From assembly GCA_001465935.1 (NCBI GenBank), contig LNKV01000021.1, forward strand, positions 280,501 to 344,500: a stretch of DNA of 64,000 nt, read 5' to 3'. A program made the position numbers and the translations under genes. Positions 23,182 to 34,403 of the stretch are shown piece by piece (the stretch's first letter is position 1; each line of letters opens with the position of its first letter). This DNA is from Clarireedia homoeocarpa. Its lineage: Eukaryota > Ascomycota > Leotiomycetes > Helotiales > Rutstroemiaceae. The notes beneath the pieces are model-generated. The model was not told where the DNA came from. It saw only the letters and a program-made list of their open reading frames with translations, and did no database searches.

Positions 23182-25706
23182 CTAGCCCCCACCCTTCTTT
23201 CCTTCTATACCCCTCTTCTTCCTATTCTTAACCTCCTCATCCTTCCAAACGTATTTCCTCTTCGCCCTTGGCGGTTCCGCGCATGTTGCTCTGCCAGCCT
23301 TTCCTTTTTTCTTTGCCTTTCCATTTCTCTCTTTCTTCTCCTCCCCCTCTCCCATCTTCTTTCCCATCTCTCTCATGATCTCCCCCTCATCTTTTCTATC
23401 CCATTCTCTCGTATCCCATTCCCACTCACAATAATTCCACCCCTTCCCCTCCCCATCTTCTCCCTCATCTCCACCCTTATCCTCTCTATCCCCCCTGTCC
23501 CCCCCATGTCCTCTAAACTCTCTATTCCTCTCCCTCCTACATCTCCTCTCCCCCTTCGTCGGCGCTACACTCTCGAACCTAATATCCACGGCCCCAAACA
23601 GATCTACACTACGCACGCAGGCGAATGTCATTAAAGAGGTACCGTGGGGGCGTTCTTCCGCTCGGAGAGGAAATTGTTGTGTATAGCCATAACAGCTATT
23701 ATTCAAAGAACTCGGATAGTAAGCTCCAGGAGAAGAAAATCGATGGGGCGGGGGTGGAGGGGAGTGGGTGTCGAGGCTGTACGAAAGAGAGGGGTTGTAG
23801 GAGGGTGCGCTTGCGAGCGATTGGGAATGGTTGCGTGCAGTGGTAGAGCGGCGACGATGATTTTGATAGAGGTGGGTGTTGTGGGGGGTGGTTTCTATAT
23901 CGGAATTCGAGCTGGAGTTGGAGTTGGAACTGGCGAAGTGGGTGGATGAACTGGAGATAGAGGATTCGGATGTACACTTAGTTGGGTTGTTAGTGGTCAA
24001 TGGTGGGTTTGGTTTTTGAAAAACTAGAGAGGTAGGGGCTTTGCGATCACAGATGGAAAAGGAAGGTTGGTTGTAGTTAGGTGGCTAGTTGTGTATACGG
24101 GGTAGGACAGGGGTAGAAAAGGAAAAGGGGGGATAGAGTCAGCAGAAACCAGAAAGGACGAGACTTACACTCAATTGACTCTCCACATCGTCATCATTAT
24201 ACCCACTCCCAGTTTCTCTTGCCTTCCCTTTTCCCTTCTCCATTCCTCTCCTTCCCCTCTTCACCTTCCTACCTCTCCCTCTCCATCCCCTCCCAATATC
24301 CTCATCCCGAACTCCACCAATTTTTCCTCCACAAATCTCTACTCCCCCACAAGCACTCTTATTCACCTCCTCTCTTTCTTTCGGCTCTTTGCCCCCCCTC
24401 CTCACCCTCTTCCTTCTTTCCTTCCTCTCCTGTCTCAAAACATGACTTGGTCTCAAGTCCTCTCCATCATCCAACTCACGATCTCGAGCTAATACCATAT
24501 TGGCGAATGATCGTAGGCCGATGGATTTTTTACCTGCTGCTATTGCTGGTTCCTGATTGTTTTGGTTCTGGTTTTTGGTCGGGCTTTGGTGGTCTGTGTT
24601 GAGGAATGGGGACGGAGAGGGCGCTAGGGACGGGGGTGGTGATTGATTATGGTTTATGAGGTTACCAGCGGTGTTGTTTTGTTGAAGGGTTGTGTCGATG
24701 ATGTTTCCTTCGTCGTAATCTTCATCACCATCGCCATCATTAACGTCATCTTCATCATCGGCGTTGTCTCTATTGGCTGTAATCGCTGTTCCTTTGATGT
24801 TTTCAACATCTCGTACTCGCTCATTCGTGGAAATCTCTCTTCTCTTTGGCTGCGTCAAGGTTGCTGGTTGCAGAGTTGTTCCTGAATTACTTTTGGAACG
24901 AGAGGTTTTCGACTGAGTCTTGGATTTCGATTTGGAGTTGGAGTTGGAATTGAGAACTTGGACCATGGTATTATTGCAAAGAATTTCAGAATATGGATGG
25001 TGTTCTGAGGGCGAGAATGGTGATTTGATGGAGGTTAAGGAGGGAGAAGGTGAGAGGCTGGGGGTTTCGTTATGTCCTGGCTTAGTATTGAAATGCGTAT
25101 TATTCATGTCCATGCCAATGCCATATGAAGTGGACTGAAGAATCTTGGACAACCTTAAATCAATATGTTGAATGTTGGCAGTAGTAGATGTCGGATCGAG
25201 CAAGGAACGATCAATAGTCGCGGGAGCTGAAGAGGGGTGAGTTTGTTGGTATAAATTTCTAATTGGAGGCGTTGAGAGCACTTCTGGGTAATTCTATTTA
25301 ATAGAGAAAAGTGAGCTGGTGATTCTTTGCTCGTTTGAAAAAAAGAATAGTAGAGATAGAAAAATTATCAGCAGTCTTGAAGTAGAAGAGACTGTAAATC
25401 AAAGCAGATGGAGAAACAAGAATTGAAAATAGGTAGTGAGTATGGCACGAAGAGGATGACAATACGAACGAGTTTGGACCCGAAAAGAGGGTTTCGTCAC
25501 CGAAAATTCTAACCAAGAAAAGATATTCATGTGCATACCTCATCATCAGCCAGCTCCTTTGGATCCAAATGGTCTGCTCTCTCTTGACCATGATCACCAA
25601 TTTGGCTGACTTCCTTTCTACTGTCGGTAGTAGGTATAGATGGCTCCCGCGGTAGTAAATGAGAGCTGGTTTGTTTATGTGCAGGAGAGAAGTGAGCAGT
25701 GGCCAT
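23182..25706 (-). CDS. Unrecognised low-complexity, charged protein
   Basis: Three exons joined in phase 0 are inferred: 25539-25706, 24169-25293 and 23182-23976, giving about 695 residues. Exon 1 starts MATAHFSPAHKQTSS and ends DPKELADDE at a GTATGC donor; exon 2 resumes NYPEVLSTPPIRN after a TAG acceptor; exon 2 ends ESQLS at GTAAGT and exon 3 resumes CTSESSISSSS. Most of the protein is disordered: Ser/Asn/Lys stretches, an acidic run (DNADDEDDVNDGDGDEDYDE), and a basic segment (VLRQERKERRKRVRR) in the middle. The C-terminus mixes Arg/Glu/Asp and Lys. A short, less biased stretch, FACVRSVDLFGAVDIRFESV, is the best candidate for a folded element. Several basic clusters suggest a nuclear protein. 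No family was recognised, and the first intron (245 nt) is the least certain. Confidence 0.6.
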
Positions 25707-26227
25707 AAAATGCTGCTGCTGCTGAGGTAAAGAGGACGCCCACGTAATAGTATGGGGTATAAATGGGCATGAGGTAGTGATTGAAATTGTGTGTCGTCGA
25801 AATGCAACAAATGACGAGAGAAATATAAAGACGAGGAAGACTGGAGACTGACCTCGCGGCTGAAATTAGTCCGTAACATGAGGGCTTAATAATTGGGAAT
25901 ACTGTGCTTTATCCGCGCTGCGGTCATAAGGAGTGCTGTATTTGAATGTTGACTATAACAATATCGCATGTTGTTGACCTCATACTATGGGGATATAATA
26001 GCAATTCTGAAATTTCTATCCGGAAATTTCTATCCTCACTTCTTTGAAGGCTCTATATAGTGTGTCTTTCCAACCGATTGAAAGATTATAAGCGCTATCA
26101 TCAACCATGCAGAGACCGTAACCAATCCCACTGTCAACACCATCCATGCTTACTCAAAACGCCGGGATGAATCAAACCCTTATATGACCTCCATGTGGTA
26201 TAATCACCGAATTCAAGACCTATAAAT
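25707..26227. other. Intergenic
   Basis: These 520 bp separate two minus-strand genes. They contain the promoter of the gene ending at 23182 and the 3' UTR of the nucleoside transporter. No other feature was seen. Confidence 0.5.
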
Positions 26228-27695
26228 TCAGGAAACGCCAGCAGCAGCAAAACTCATAAGAGATCCAGCCATCAACCCAGCCACGAGATTTGTGGCCATG
26301 AATGAACCGCTGGCTTCCCTTTCCTCTTCATTAACATAACCATTTGCTGTCATCATGCATGAACTTCCTAGCCAACCATTACTAAGTCCAAACCCACCCT
26401 GGACAATGATGAGATAAAATAAATCACTATTCACCTTGGCTCCATGACCCTCAATGTTACAGAGGAGGTACAGTGGAACGAAGGCGATGCGCAATATGGA
26501 GAACACGAAAAGTGAAATGGGCCGCGGCCTTGAGAAAGGGAGTATGGTGATTAAGCGACCAGAAAGATCACCAATATTCCAAACGAGAAAGCCAAGTGGT
26601 ATGAAGGCTTCTGGTTGCAAAATTCTCGGTGCCTCATCAGCAGGGACAACTGAAAGTACTTTTTGGGTAAAGACTGGGAAAAACATTGTGACAGCAAAGC
26701 ACATGAAAACTCCAGCAGCATGCCAATGCAGCTTTTTGTACAGTCTTACCATGCCAACGGGTTGATGCTTCCCATGGTCATCTGTATCATCACCACTCGC
26801 AGCCAAAGATGCCGCTTGGTTAAGGAGAATACGGTCGTATTTCCGAAGTAACGGTAAAACGAAGAGAAGAGTCAAAAGGCTGATAGCTGTGGCGCATAGG
26901 AAGTAAATGAACGCCGACCTTGAGTTTTCCTTGGCGTCCGCAGTTTCTGCATCCACATCCGACCAATTATCCGGAGGTGAAACAACCAGAACCGAGAAAA
27001 TTTGTGCTGTAGCTGGTAACACGCCTGCAACAGCTTGTCCCGTCATTATAGCTTGTATATATTCCGGTCTGCCAAAACTTGACACGAACGCGAATGTCCC
27101 ATTTTGTAAGAGCCCGGTCGCACAGGCGGTCGCAAATACCATAAGAAGCGTGAAGGCCAAATAACCACTCGCGGCAATATCTCGAAAGTATAAGGTCGAC
27201 ATAGCAAGGAGAGCGAAGACGATCGTATTTAGTAGCAGAGAAGAGAGAATTCGTTTCGGATATGACGCATTTGATTGTAGATGGCCGAGGAGTAGCATTG
27301 AACCTAGGTTGGTGACTGTGCCGACTGAGGTAATAGCAGATTGAAAGTGTTGGAGGATGTTCTCGCTGTCTTGAAATCGACTTTGGAAATAAGGTGCCGC
27401 TGCTAAGAACATATTCCTATCGAAACTGTCAGCTCCTGTATTGCCCCGAAGGTTCCCAAAACGCGGGTGTTACATACCATGCCCAGAGCATAGCGACACC
27501 AAGTAGCATGAAGATTGAATATTCGATCCATGAAAATGGTTGTCCATTGTCATATTCCGTTGGCGCGGGACGTCGAACATCTTCTTCATGGACACTGGAA
27601 CTGCTCGAGATAGGCGCATAATCAGGTTCGGCATCGGGTTTTTTGAAGATCGCTCGAACTCGTTCAAGGACCGTTCTTCCGTCTATTGAGTCCAT
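26228..27695 (-). CDS. Equilibrative nucleoside transporter (ENT/SLC29)
   Basis: This ENT-family transporter is related to yeast Fun26 and probably moves nucleosides across the vacuolar or plasma membrane. Two exons, 27478-27695 and 26228-27416, give 468 residues; the split codon yields LWA|WNMFLAAAPYF, a typical ENT helix-1 motif. About 11 hydrophobic helices are visible. The N-terminus is cytosolic and acidic. The FIEY-like start (WIEYSIFMLLGVAMLWAWNM), GLLQNGTFAFVSSFG, YIQAIMTGQAVAGVLPA, FLVWNIGDLSGRLITILPFS and GLSNGWLGSSCMMTANGYVN match ENT signatures. The conserved helix-8 region with Asp and Arg (NIGDLSGR) is intact. The cytosolic loop between helices 6 and 7 is around LRKYDRILLNQAASLAASGD. 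Substrate and location cannot be read from the sequence. Confidence 0.94.
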
Positions 27696-29565
27696 TTCCT
27701 ATGTCGCTAGAGAGGAATGAATGAGTCTATTGATCAACGCAAGGAGGTCGATTCGGAATGCGGCAGCCGAAAGCACCTCATATCATATTGATATATAAAT
27801 GATACTTGATCGCACGTGTAATTCACTTAGAAATATTGATTGTGAAACCGTTGATGGATGTTTGCCATGTGGTTGAGTATTGAGTCTCAAAGTATTGGTC
27901 GTGTGAAGCATGATGATCATTGAGATGTCTCGGTAATTTCGGTTGGTCTTGGCAAAGCTTCCCCAACCTCTATCTTTAGATCTAGGAACGGACGTCGTGT
28001 ATCTATCATATGTGTTCGCCAGCTCCTCAGGAGTAGCTTATCCAGGACATGAAATAAACACGATGAAACTAACGCCGTCCTTGGAGCAACTCATCCTTTT
28101 TTTTTTTTTTTTTTTTTTCAATAGGTGAAATGGCGGGGAAGGTGTCCGTGTTCAATGGTCGATCGGACGCGGATTTGGCATGGGAAAGTCAGGATAGTGG
28201 GACAGAGCTTCCTGTGTATCGCCAGAGATGAAATCGCCGACTCAAGTCTCACCCCCTGCAGCTGCGGCACGCTCACCACAAATTCAATATCCTCAACTTT
28301 ATTGATGGCTGGGAATTGGTACATCCATCGTGTGTAGTAGCAGGTGGTATGGAAACTAAGTCCGACACGTTGCTTCATAGTCCTCGATACGTGGCGGTAT
28401 TAGACCTCCATTGTGAGACATTACCTGTACGTTGTTTGATTCTGTTGCTACTTCACTTACTGCAGATGGGAAAGAGGAATGAAATGGGCAAGCGCCTTGT
28501 TTTGGCTTTCCGACTGTTGAAAACGAAATCCAACTGCTTCAGTGTTTGTTGCGTCCGACCATTGCCCTTATGGTCCTGGGATAAGAGAACAATATGACCA
28601 GACATCAGTCATGTATGTCCTTGGTCGCAGCATCTACTTCGAGACGATAGCGGGTAACTAGCTATCGATAACAGCAAGACGAGTCCCTGCGGTCCAGTTC
28701 AGACCTCTGGTCATGACCTAGGGCAGTTATCAAATCCGTCGAAATAAGCCTCTACAAAATATTTACTTATATCTGATTACGAGGTGTGCCAGGTAAGAAT
28801 AGTATTTGTCTCGATACTGTGCTGGATATATCTGATGTGGCCTCAGTTCATTTCTAGCTGTCTCGGTTTGGCATGCTGTGAACGATGGGGTCCGGAAGCC
28901 TGCTCGAGTTTTGGTAATTGCACAACAAATTTCATTTGAATGCCACGACATCACACCCTAGTTGGTTACAGTCCCTGCAGCATTACTTCACTGCACCAGA
29001 TCCCGTTCTTTGACTAGGGTCATTGAAAACTCTCTAGCGGGCCGCCTTCTCTCATACAAATTTTGCTGTGGGAAGTTGACCGCGTAACGTGATCAAAATC
29101 TCATGCGATGCAAGTATGTTTTGCATGCTTTATACTGTAACTTTTCTTTGAGATAAGAAGCCGAGATTTAAGTGTCGGTTGCTTCACAATAGTTGACTCC
29201 GAAGAATTCAAAAGTTAAGGTGGACTTACCTCAACTTTTCGACATACGACTATGTACCACGCTGTGCAACTTTCTTTGAGAGGGTCGTGCGAATTGTTTA
29301 TAATGGGAAATTAATTGCCATATTGAACTGGATTCGCGAATTTCTCCTGGAAAGTAACGCATAGTAGAAGCCCTCACTCCTGACGACGGTGTACGAGTCG
29401 TCACATTTATTTACATAGAGAATCCGGCGTGTACACTAGATGTCACTAGTACCATTGAAATAGCTCACCACAACAACTAAAGATCTTCAGAGTGGAGATA
29501 GGATTTATCGCAACAAAAACAATGACAGCGCCTAGAGCGAGATTCGACAGGACGAATCCTCCTTC
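27696..29565. other. Intergenic; 22-base poly-T tract
   Basis: There is no supported gene in 1.9 kb. A run of 22 T lies at 28097-28118. On the minus strand it reads as a poly-A tail directly downstream of an 86-codon frame (28118-28378) with no recognisable family. The rest holds only short frames. Confidence 0.45.
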
Positions 29566-30336
29566 CTATATCACGAATGATGCCACTGCATCCAATATGA
29601 CCTCGACCGTTTCCTTTGGCCTACTTAGCATCGGCGAGTGACTACTCTCAATCTCGCGCATGGTGATTTTGGCACCAGCATCTAACGCCGCCTGACCCAT
29701 CATTCTCTGGGCTTGTATCGGTAACGCTTTATCCTCCACTGTCATCAAATACAAAACCGGCACGTCCAGCCACCCTGAATACGAATATTCAGCACCCTCT
29801 GTCAGTGCCTTGGAAGATTGCGGCAGTAATTTGTTGACCCAATAGTCCCCCTCTTCTTGGGGGAGATCATGGTAGAACAGCTCTCGTTGCGAACCGTTCA
29901 CAATCGTGAAACCGCTGGGATCAACCGTCCAGGATGGAGGTGTTATACCATCAAGATTATCGAGGAAAGTCATACCAGTCCTACCGAAACCAGACCCTAT
30001 CATCACAAGTCCAATAACGTAACCGGATGGGTTGTTAGTGGATGATTTTGATTGTTCGGGATGTGTAAGATCGCGAATTGCACTTTGGCCAACTGCGCCA
30101 CCATATGAATGTACCACGACTACAACATCACGTCCCTGCGAAGTCTCCCCTATGATAGCCTTTCGAACCGCCTTAACGTCATCGCCGAAGCTCGCAAGGG
30201 TGTCGCCTGTCGTTGTGGGAAGTCCCACCGGGATACATTTAAATTTCTCCGCTTCCAGAAGTTTAATGGTTGCACTCCATATTTCGGTACTGTGCCATGC
30301 ACCAGGCACAAGGATTAGCGTGGGTTTGGTTGACAT
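29566..30336 (-). CDS. Alpha/beta-hydrolase fold protein
   Basis: This single-exon gene encodes 256 residues from an ATG at 30336; the frame upstream of it has no ATG. The order of motifs is that of small cofactor-free esterase-like hydrolases: LILVPGAWHSTEIWS (oxyanion-hole region), GLPTTTGD, VVVVVHSYGGAVG with Ser as nucleophile in an HSYGG elbow, VLYLMTVEDKALP with the acidic residue, and ESSHSPMLSRPKETVEVI with the catalytic His near the C-terminus. The triad therefore looks complete. No signal peptide is visible, so the enzyme is probably intracellular. Substrate is unknown. It lies 230 bp from a transposable element. Confidence 0.88.
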   Translation of the reverse strand: MSTKPTLILVPGAWHSTEIWSATIKLLEAEKFKCIPVGLPTTTGDTLASFGDDVKAVRKAIIGETSQGRDVVVVVHSYGGAVGQSAIRDLTHPEQSKSSTNNPSGYVIGLVMIGSGFGRTGMTFLDNLDGITPPSWTVDPSGFTIVNGSQRELFYHDLPQEEGDYWVNKLLPQSSKALTEGAEYSYSGWLDVPVLYLMTVEDKALPIQAQRMMGQAALDAGAKITMREIESSHSPMLSRPKETVEVILDAVASFVI

Positions 30337-30562
30337 ACTGAGCAAGTGTTCAAAATGACTTGGCGGGAGATATAGCTGGTATTGCACTTAGTAGTGAGCT
30401 CAAGCGGATTTCAAGTGCTGTGTGATTGTCGTGATTTCATGAAATACACGATGGCAAACGTATATTTAAATTGACCACCCCTGGGTTTCTAATCCGCGAT
30501 CTTCTCGCATCGCTTTTCGTCACTACCCATGTTTCCGAATACTTATCGCGGGGCTGGTAATA

Positions 30563-31160
30563 GGGTTTTGCTAAACATCCGACGCTTTTTGCTATCTATC
30601 CGACATCCTATATTAGTAAAAAGTATTAGATATTTAGTAAAACTCTTCTTTAAAGATACTACTATTATAGAGTTAGAAGAGTTTAATACTAAAGTAAATA
30701 TATTGATTAAGAGGCAGATCTTCAATAATATAAAAGTATATAGTATAATAAACTGAATCTATTATTTAGAATACTAGGATACTGAACTTAAACTAGTTTA
30801 GTAGCTAGCTAATATAAGAGATTTCTGCTAAGTAGTAAAGTAATAGCTTAAAATATCAAATGAGTATAACGGATTTAGATACAAATCGTTATATATAGTT
30901 AAGATCCTAATAGAAAAATAGAAGTTTAATAAAAGTTCTAAGTTTCTTTTTAAAGTTAATTACAATTTTATACTCTATTCTGGAATTATAGTCAACTATC
31001 TTAATTAGACTTAATTTTTTAAAAATCATTGATTATAATATTTGTTGTATATCAAAATTGTATAAGCATTATATAGTAATATTATATATCTCCGATATAC
31101 AGCACAAAAATATAGGGTGTCGGATAGATCGCAAAAAGCGTCGGATGTTTAGCAAAACCC
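30563..31160. mobile_element. 598 bp element with 52 bp terminal inverted repeats
   Basis: The left end (30563-30614, begins GGGTTTTGCTAAACATCCG) and right end (31109-31160) are inverted copies, 50 of 52 bases identical. The interior is A+T-rich, with no intact transposase frame. This is the structure of a non-autonomous DNA transposon. I saw no clean target-site duplication, so the superfamily is undecided. The interior composition suggests RIP. Confidence 0.88.
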
Positions 31161-31437
31161 CTGGAAATATTATCAGGAGCTGAGTGAGATACGTGCATCC
31201 GTGATTTTCCGGCAGTCAGTCATGGGACGTGAGAGTTGGGAACACTGAGTCGATTTTTGCATAGGCTATGCATACGATCACATCATAGGGCGATATCAGA
31301 CACCAAACAGTATTCAATAATTTCAAGTGAAAATGAGAAAGCTATCGTATATTTGTTATGCTACCCTGTTGCGTCAAACTCCTTCGATGATCTCCCGATA
31401 TTATGATTTCATGGCTGACATGTCTAATACCCATTTT

Positions 31438-33022
31438 TCAGATCTGTGCTTTTACCTGTATCATCTTGCATGAGGATGCATCTATGATGAGAGCCCTCAG
31501 CATACCCATGCCGGTTGACTTCTCCTGATCCATACTGGGTCGGTGGACACCTGTGTCAATGCCGAAGCTGTACTTATATCTTCGAAACCCTTCCTTGGCG
31601 TTGTGACCGAAGATGATAACTGTTCTATCTATCTCCTCTATCTCCTCTTTCTCCTCTATCTCCTCTTTCTCCTCTTTCTCCTCTTTCTCCTCTTTCTCCT
31701 CTTTCTCCTCTTTCTCCTCTTTCTCCTCTTTCTCCTCTTTCTCCTCTTTCTCATTCTATATTTCATTCCATTTCTACGATGGTTGATATTAGTCTCCATG
31801 AACGGATATAGTAAGATTTATAGAAACCATACCTTGTACCACGGGACCATTAAACCCTTTTTTCCAACTAATATCTCCTTCCCCTCCTTGTCTAATCTTC
31901 CCAGCCAACTACAGGTTCTTTGGTCTAGATTAACCGACTTAACGTTCATTACAGCGGTGGGATCCTGCTTGCTAAAATCAAGATAAGGGTTGATCCCGGC
32001 ATGCGCAACTATCATACGATTGTAGCCTCCGACATTTCCCAGATCCAAAAGATGAGGCATCGCTTCCAGGAACCTTTCTTGTTCCTCAGTAAGTGGATCG
32101 TGTTCATCAGACCCATTATACAATCGTTCTTCTTCTTCTTTCGGCGTGCGGAGCTTTTTGCCATGGCGGACGAAACCTTCGATAGATTCACTAGTATCTT
32201 CAGACCATTTCGGATTCCTTTTCATCACCCCCACATTCAATAACATGTCTTCGTGGTTTCCGCGGATCACTGATGCTTTATGTTTGATGGCATGATCCAA
32301 AACAAGAAAAGATCCTTCATCGCCTTCTTTTCCTCGCGTCATCAAATCCCTAACGAAAATTAGATGGTCGTTACTCTGCTTATACCCCACGCGTTCTAAT
32401 AGAGTTTTGAGAGCGGTATACATACCATGGACATCACCTATCACTATAAGACGTCGCTTATTGGATGTTTTGGGTGAATATTTACTTGAAAGTTTGTGGA
32501 ATATTAGTTTGTCTTGAGGAAGTGATACAGGCTCTGCGGGCGCGGAAGATGGTCTCATCTTGTTGCTCACGTGTCTATGATTACTCGATGTACTGTTATT
32601 AGCGCTTGTGTCAGAACGCGGGCGACCCTTAGCCTTGTGTAAATGAGTCCTCTCTGGGTCACTATTGTTGCTTGCCTCAGGAAGGGGGGTCCTGTGTTAT
32701 TGCCCTCGCGCATATGAGTACTCGACCTGTCACTATTGTTTCTTCTGCTATGAGTTGATTCTATTCTGTTGCTTTGGACATCCTTGTGATGCTTCTCTGG
32801 TGTTTCATGGCTACTTGGATGAGAAGGCGTTTTGGAAAGCTTCTTTTTAATGCCTGTAGTCCTGTCTAGCTTCGCCGGGTCATTGACAGCAGTCGATTGA
32901 CGACGAGGCCTGGGTCTCTCTGCTGCTTTATCATCGCAATCATTCGGAGCTGCACGACCTGCTTTCGATGGGGAATGGTGACGTCTTTTGCTCCTAGACG
33001 TGCTCGCACTTCTGTCGCTCAT
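31438..33022 (-). CDS. Calcineurin-like metallophosphoesterase, possible frameshift
   Basis: This is an ApaH/PrpE-like phosphoesterase. Motifs in order are RLIVIGDVHGMYTALKTLLE, FVRDLMTRG, ASVIRGNHEDMLL, MIVAHAGINPYLD and, in the last exon, TVIIFGHNAKEG then YSFGIDTGV. The second motif is usually G-D-x-x-(D/N)-(R/K)-G; here the Gly is Arg, though the metal-binding Asp remains. An intron (31756-31832, donor GTATGG, acceptor ATATAG) joins VPWYK to a run of Glu-Glu-Lys repeats encoded by a 9-base microsatellite. The stop is at 31438. Upstream, the reading frame from the ATG at 33022 (Ser/Arg/His-rich) must shift by one base near a C6 run at 32684-32689 to join the domain frame. Otherwise translation starts at the ATG at 32558 (about 347 residues). 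Either the long form carries a frameshift or assembly error, or the upstream part is a relic. Confidence 0.75.
31621..31752 (-). repeat. Coding (EEK)n microsatellite
   Basis: A 9-base unit (GAGGAGAAA on the minus strand) is repeated about a dozen times, with some units changed to GAGGAGATA. Units stay in frame as Glu-Glu-Lys or Glu-Glu-Ile in the last exon of the metallophosphoesterase. Confidence 0.85.
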
Positions 33023-33820
33023 TTTTATGGTGAGTATAATCCTTGGGTTGAATTAGCTAGGAGTATGAATGCAGATGAGGAAACCTGAGAAACCCTGTGC
33101 TCTGTATTTATAAGTCATTATCGAAGGCATAGGACATGATGAAGAGCATTGTATTGAAATCTACCTTACAGCAGGTCGCTGTCTGACATCCCAAAATGTC
33201 ATCGACGACCCAATACCAGTAGCATCTTACCTAAGAAAAATTGCAACGGTAACTTTGCAACCAACTATGTGAAATAAGCTCACAACGCGCTTCGCCACCT
33301 CACTGCCCCAGACCACCACACTACGCGCAAGCGCTTCAATGAATGGACATGAAAATTACATGACACCGCTCCATAACACCACAATTCAACCCACAGGAGC
33401 AGTTAAGCTTTCTGGCCCGCTTATTTATCATGGGTCGATGGGCCGATGGGTCAATGAGTCAGCTATGAGGATCTGTGTTACCTTAAGCGCGCGTTCTCTT
33501 TTCTGCGGTGTCTGAAAACACACGGACTGATGGCTGAGTTCAGTCCACTGTATGAGATTTTGGCCAAGCCATTGGATCGTGCGGTTGAACACGGGCGTTG
33601 TTGGTATAGTTTCATACGAGAAATGCTGGAACAAGATCTTGTTGAAGTAAAGGAGAGCTAAACATTGACGCTGCGTGAGAATGAAGTGTTAAGCGCTTGG
33701 AGATTTTGTTTTACTGCTTGGAATAACAATTATACTCGGGCGACTCTCGCGCTGCTTTGTTATATGAGACTTGATTATATGGTTCTCATCGTATTCAGGA
33801 ATCAGTATATATAGTAGGTA
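33023..33820. other. Intergenic
   Basis: This interval is upstream of the phosphoesterase gene. No gene is seen; short unsupported frames only. Confidence 0.45.
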
Positions 33821-33828
33821 CTGCTAAT

Positions 33829-34395
33829 CAGTGTAGGACTTAGTATTTTCAGTATTTTGTATACGCCCTACTACAGTGATATATATGGATTCTCAAGGAT
33901 ATGTGCCCAGTGAGGAGTATAGGATTCTATACTACTGATAATACTCAGTTTCAGTTGAAATACTACTAGTATTAGCAATATACTGAAATACTGGAATACT
34001 CGATAGAATATAAAGCCTTTAGCTAGTTGCCTTTAGCTGGTTGCTAGTACTAGTACTTCTCAAAGGAGAAAGCAGGCTGAGGAAAGAAGAGAGGAGCAGG
34101 GCTCTTCTCTCTAGCTTGTGAAAACTCCAAAAGTGATACTACTTCTAGAGAAGTAACAATTTAGGCTTATATTTGGTTTCACATAGCTTCACAATTGCCT
34201 AATCAAGAAGTTCAAATTCCTGAACTCTTAGGAATATACTATATTCCAGTATTTCAGTATATTCTCAATATTACTGATCTTGGCGAATACCTACTTCTGT
34301 ATATAATATCGAATTCCTATGTACGTATCATACGTACATATATGATCCTCAATATCAGCCACCGTATCACTGATCGTACACTAAGTCCTACACTG
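33829..34395. mobile_element. hAT-like miniature inverted-repeat element
   Basis: The ends are 16-base perfect inverted repeats, CAGTGTAGGACTTAGT at 33829-33844 and its complement at 34380-34395. A second, inner pair of perfect 22-base inverted repeats lies at 33977-33998 and 34242-34263. The flanks carry CTGCTAAT (33821-33828) and CTACTAAT (34396-34403), an 8 bp target duplication with one transition. An 8 bp duplication plus CAGTG ends is the hAT pattern. There is no transposase frame, so it is non-autonomous. Confidence 0.85.
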
Positions 34396-34403
34396 CTACT
34401 AAT

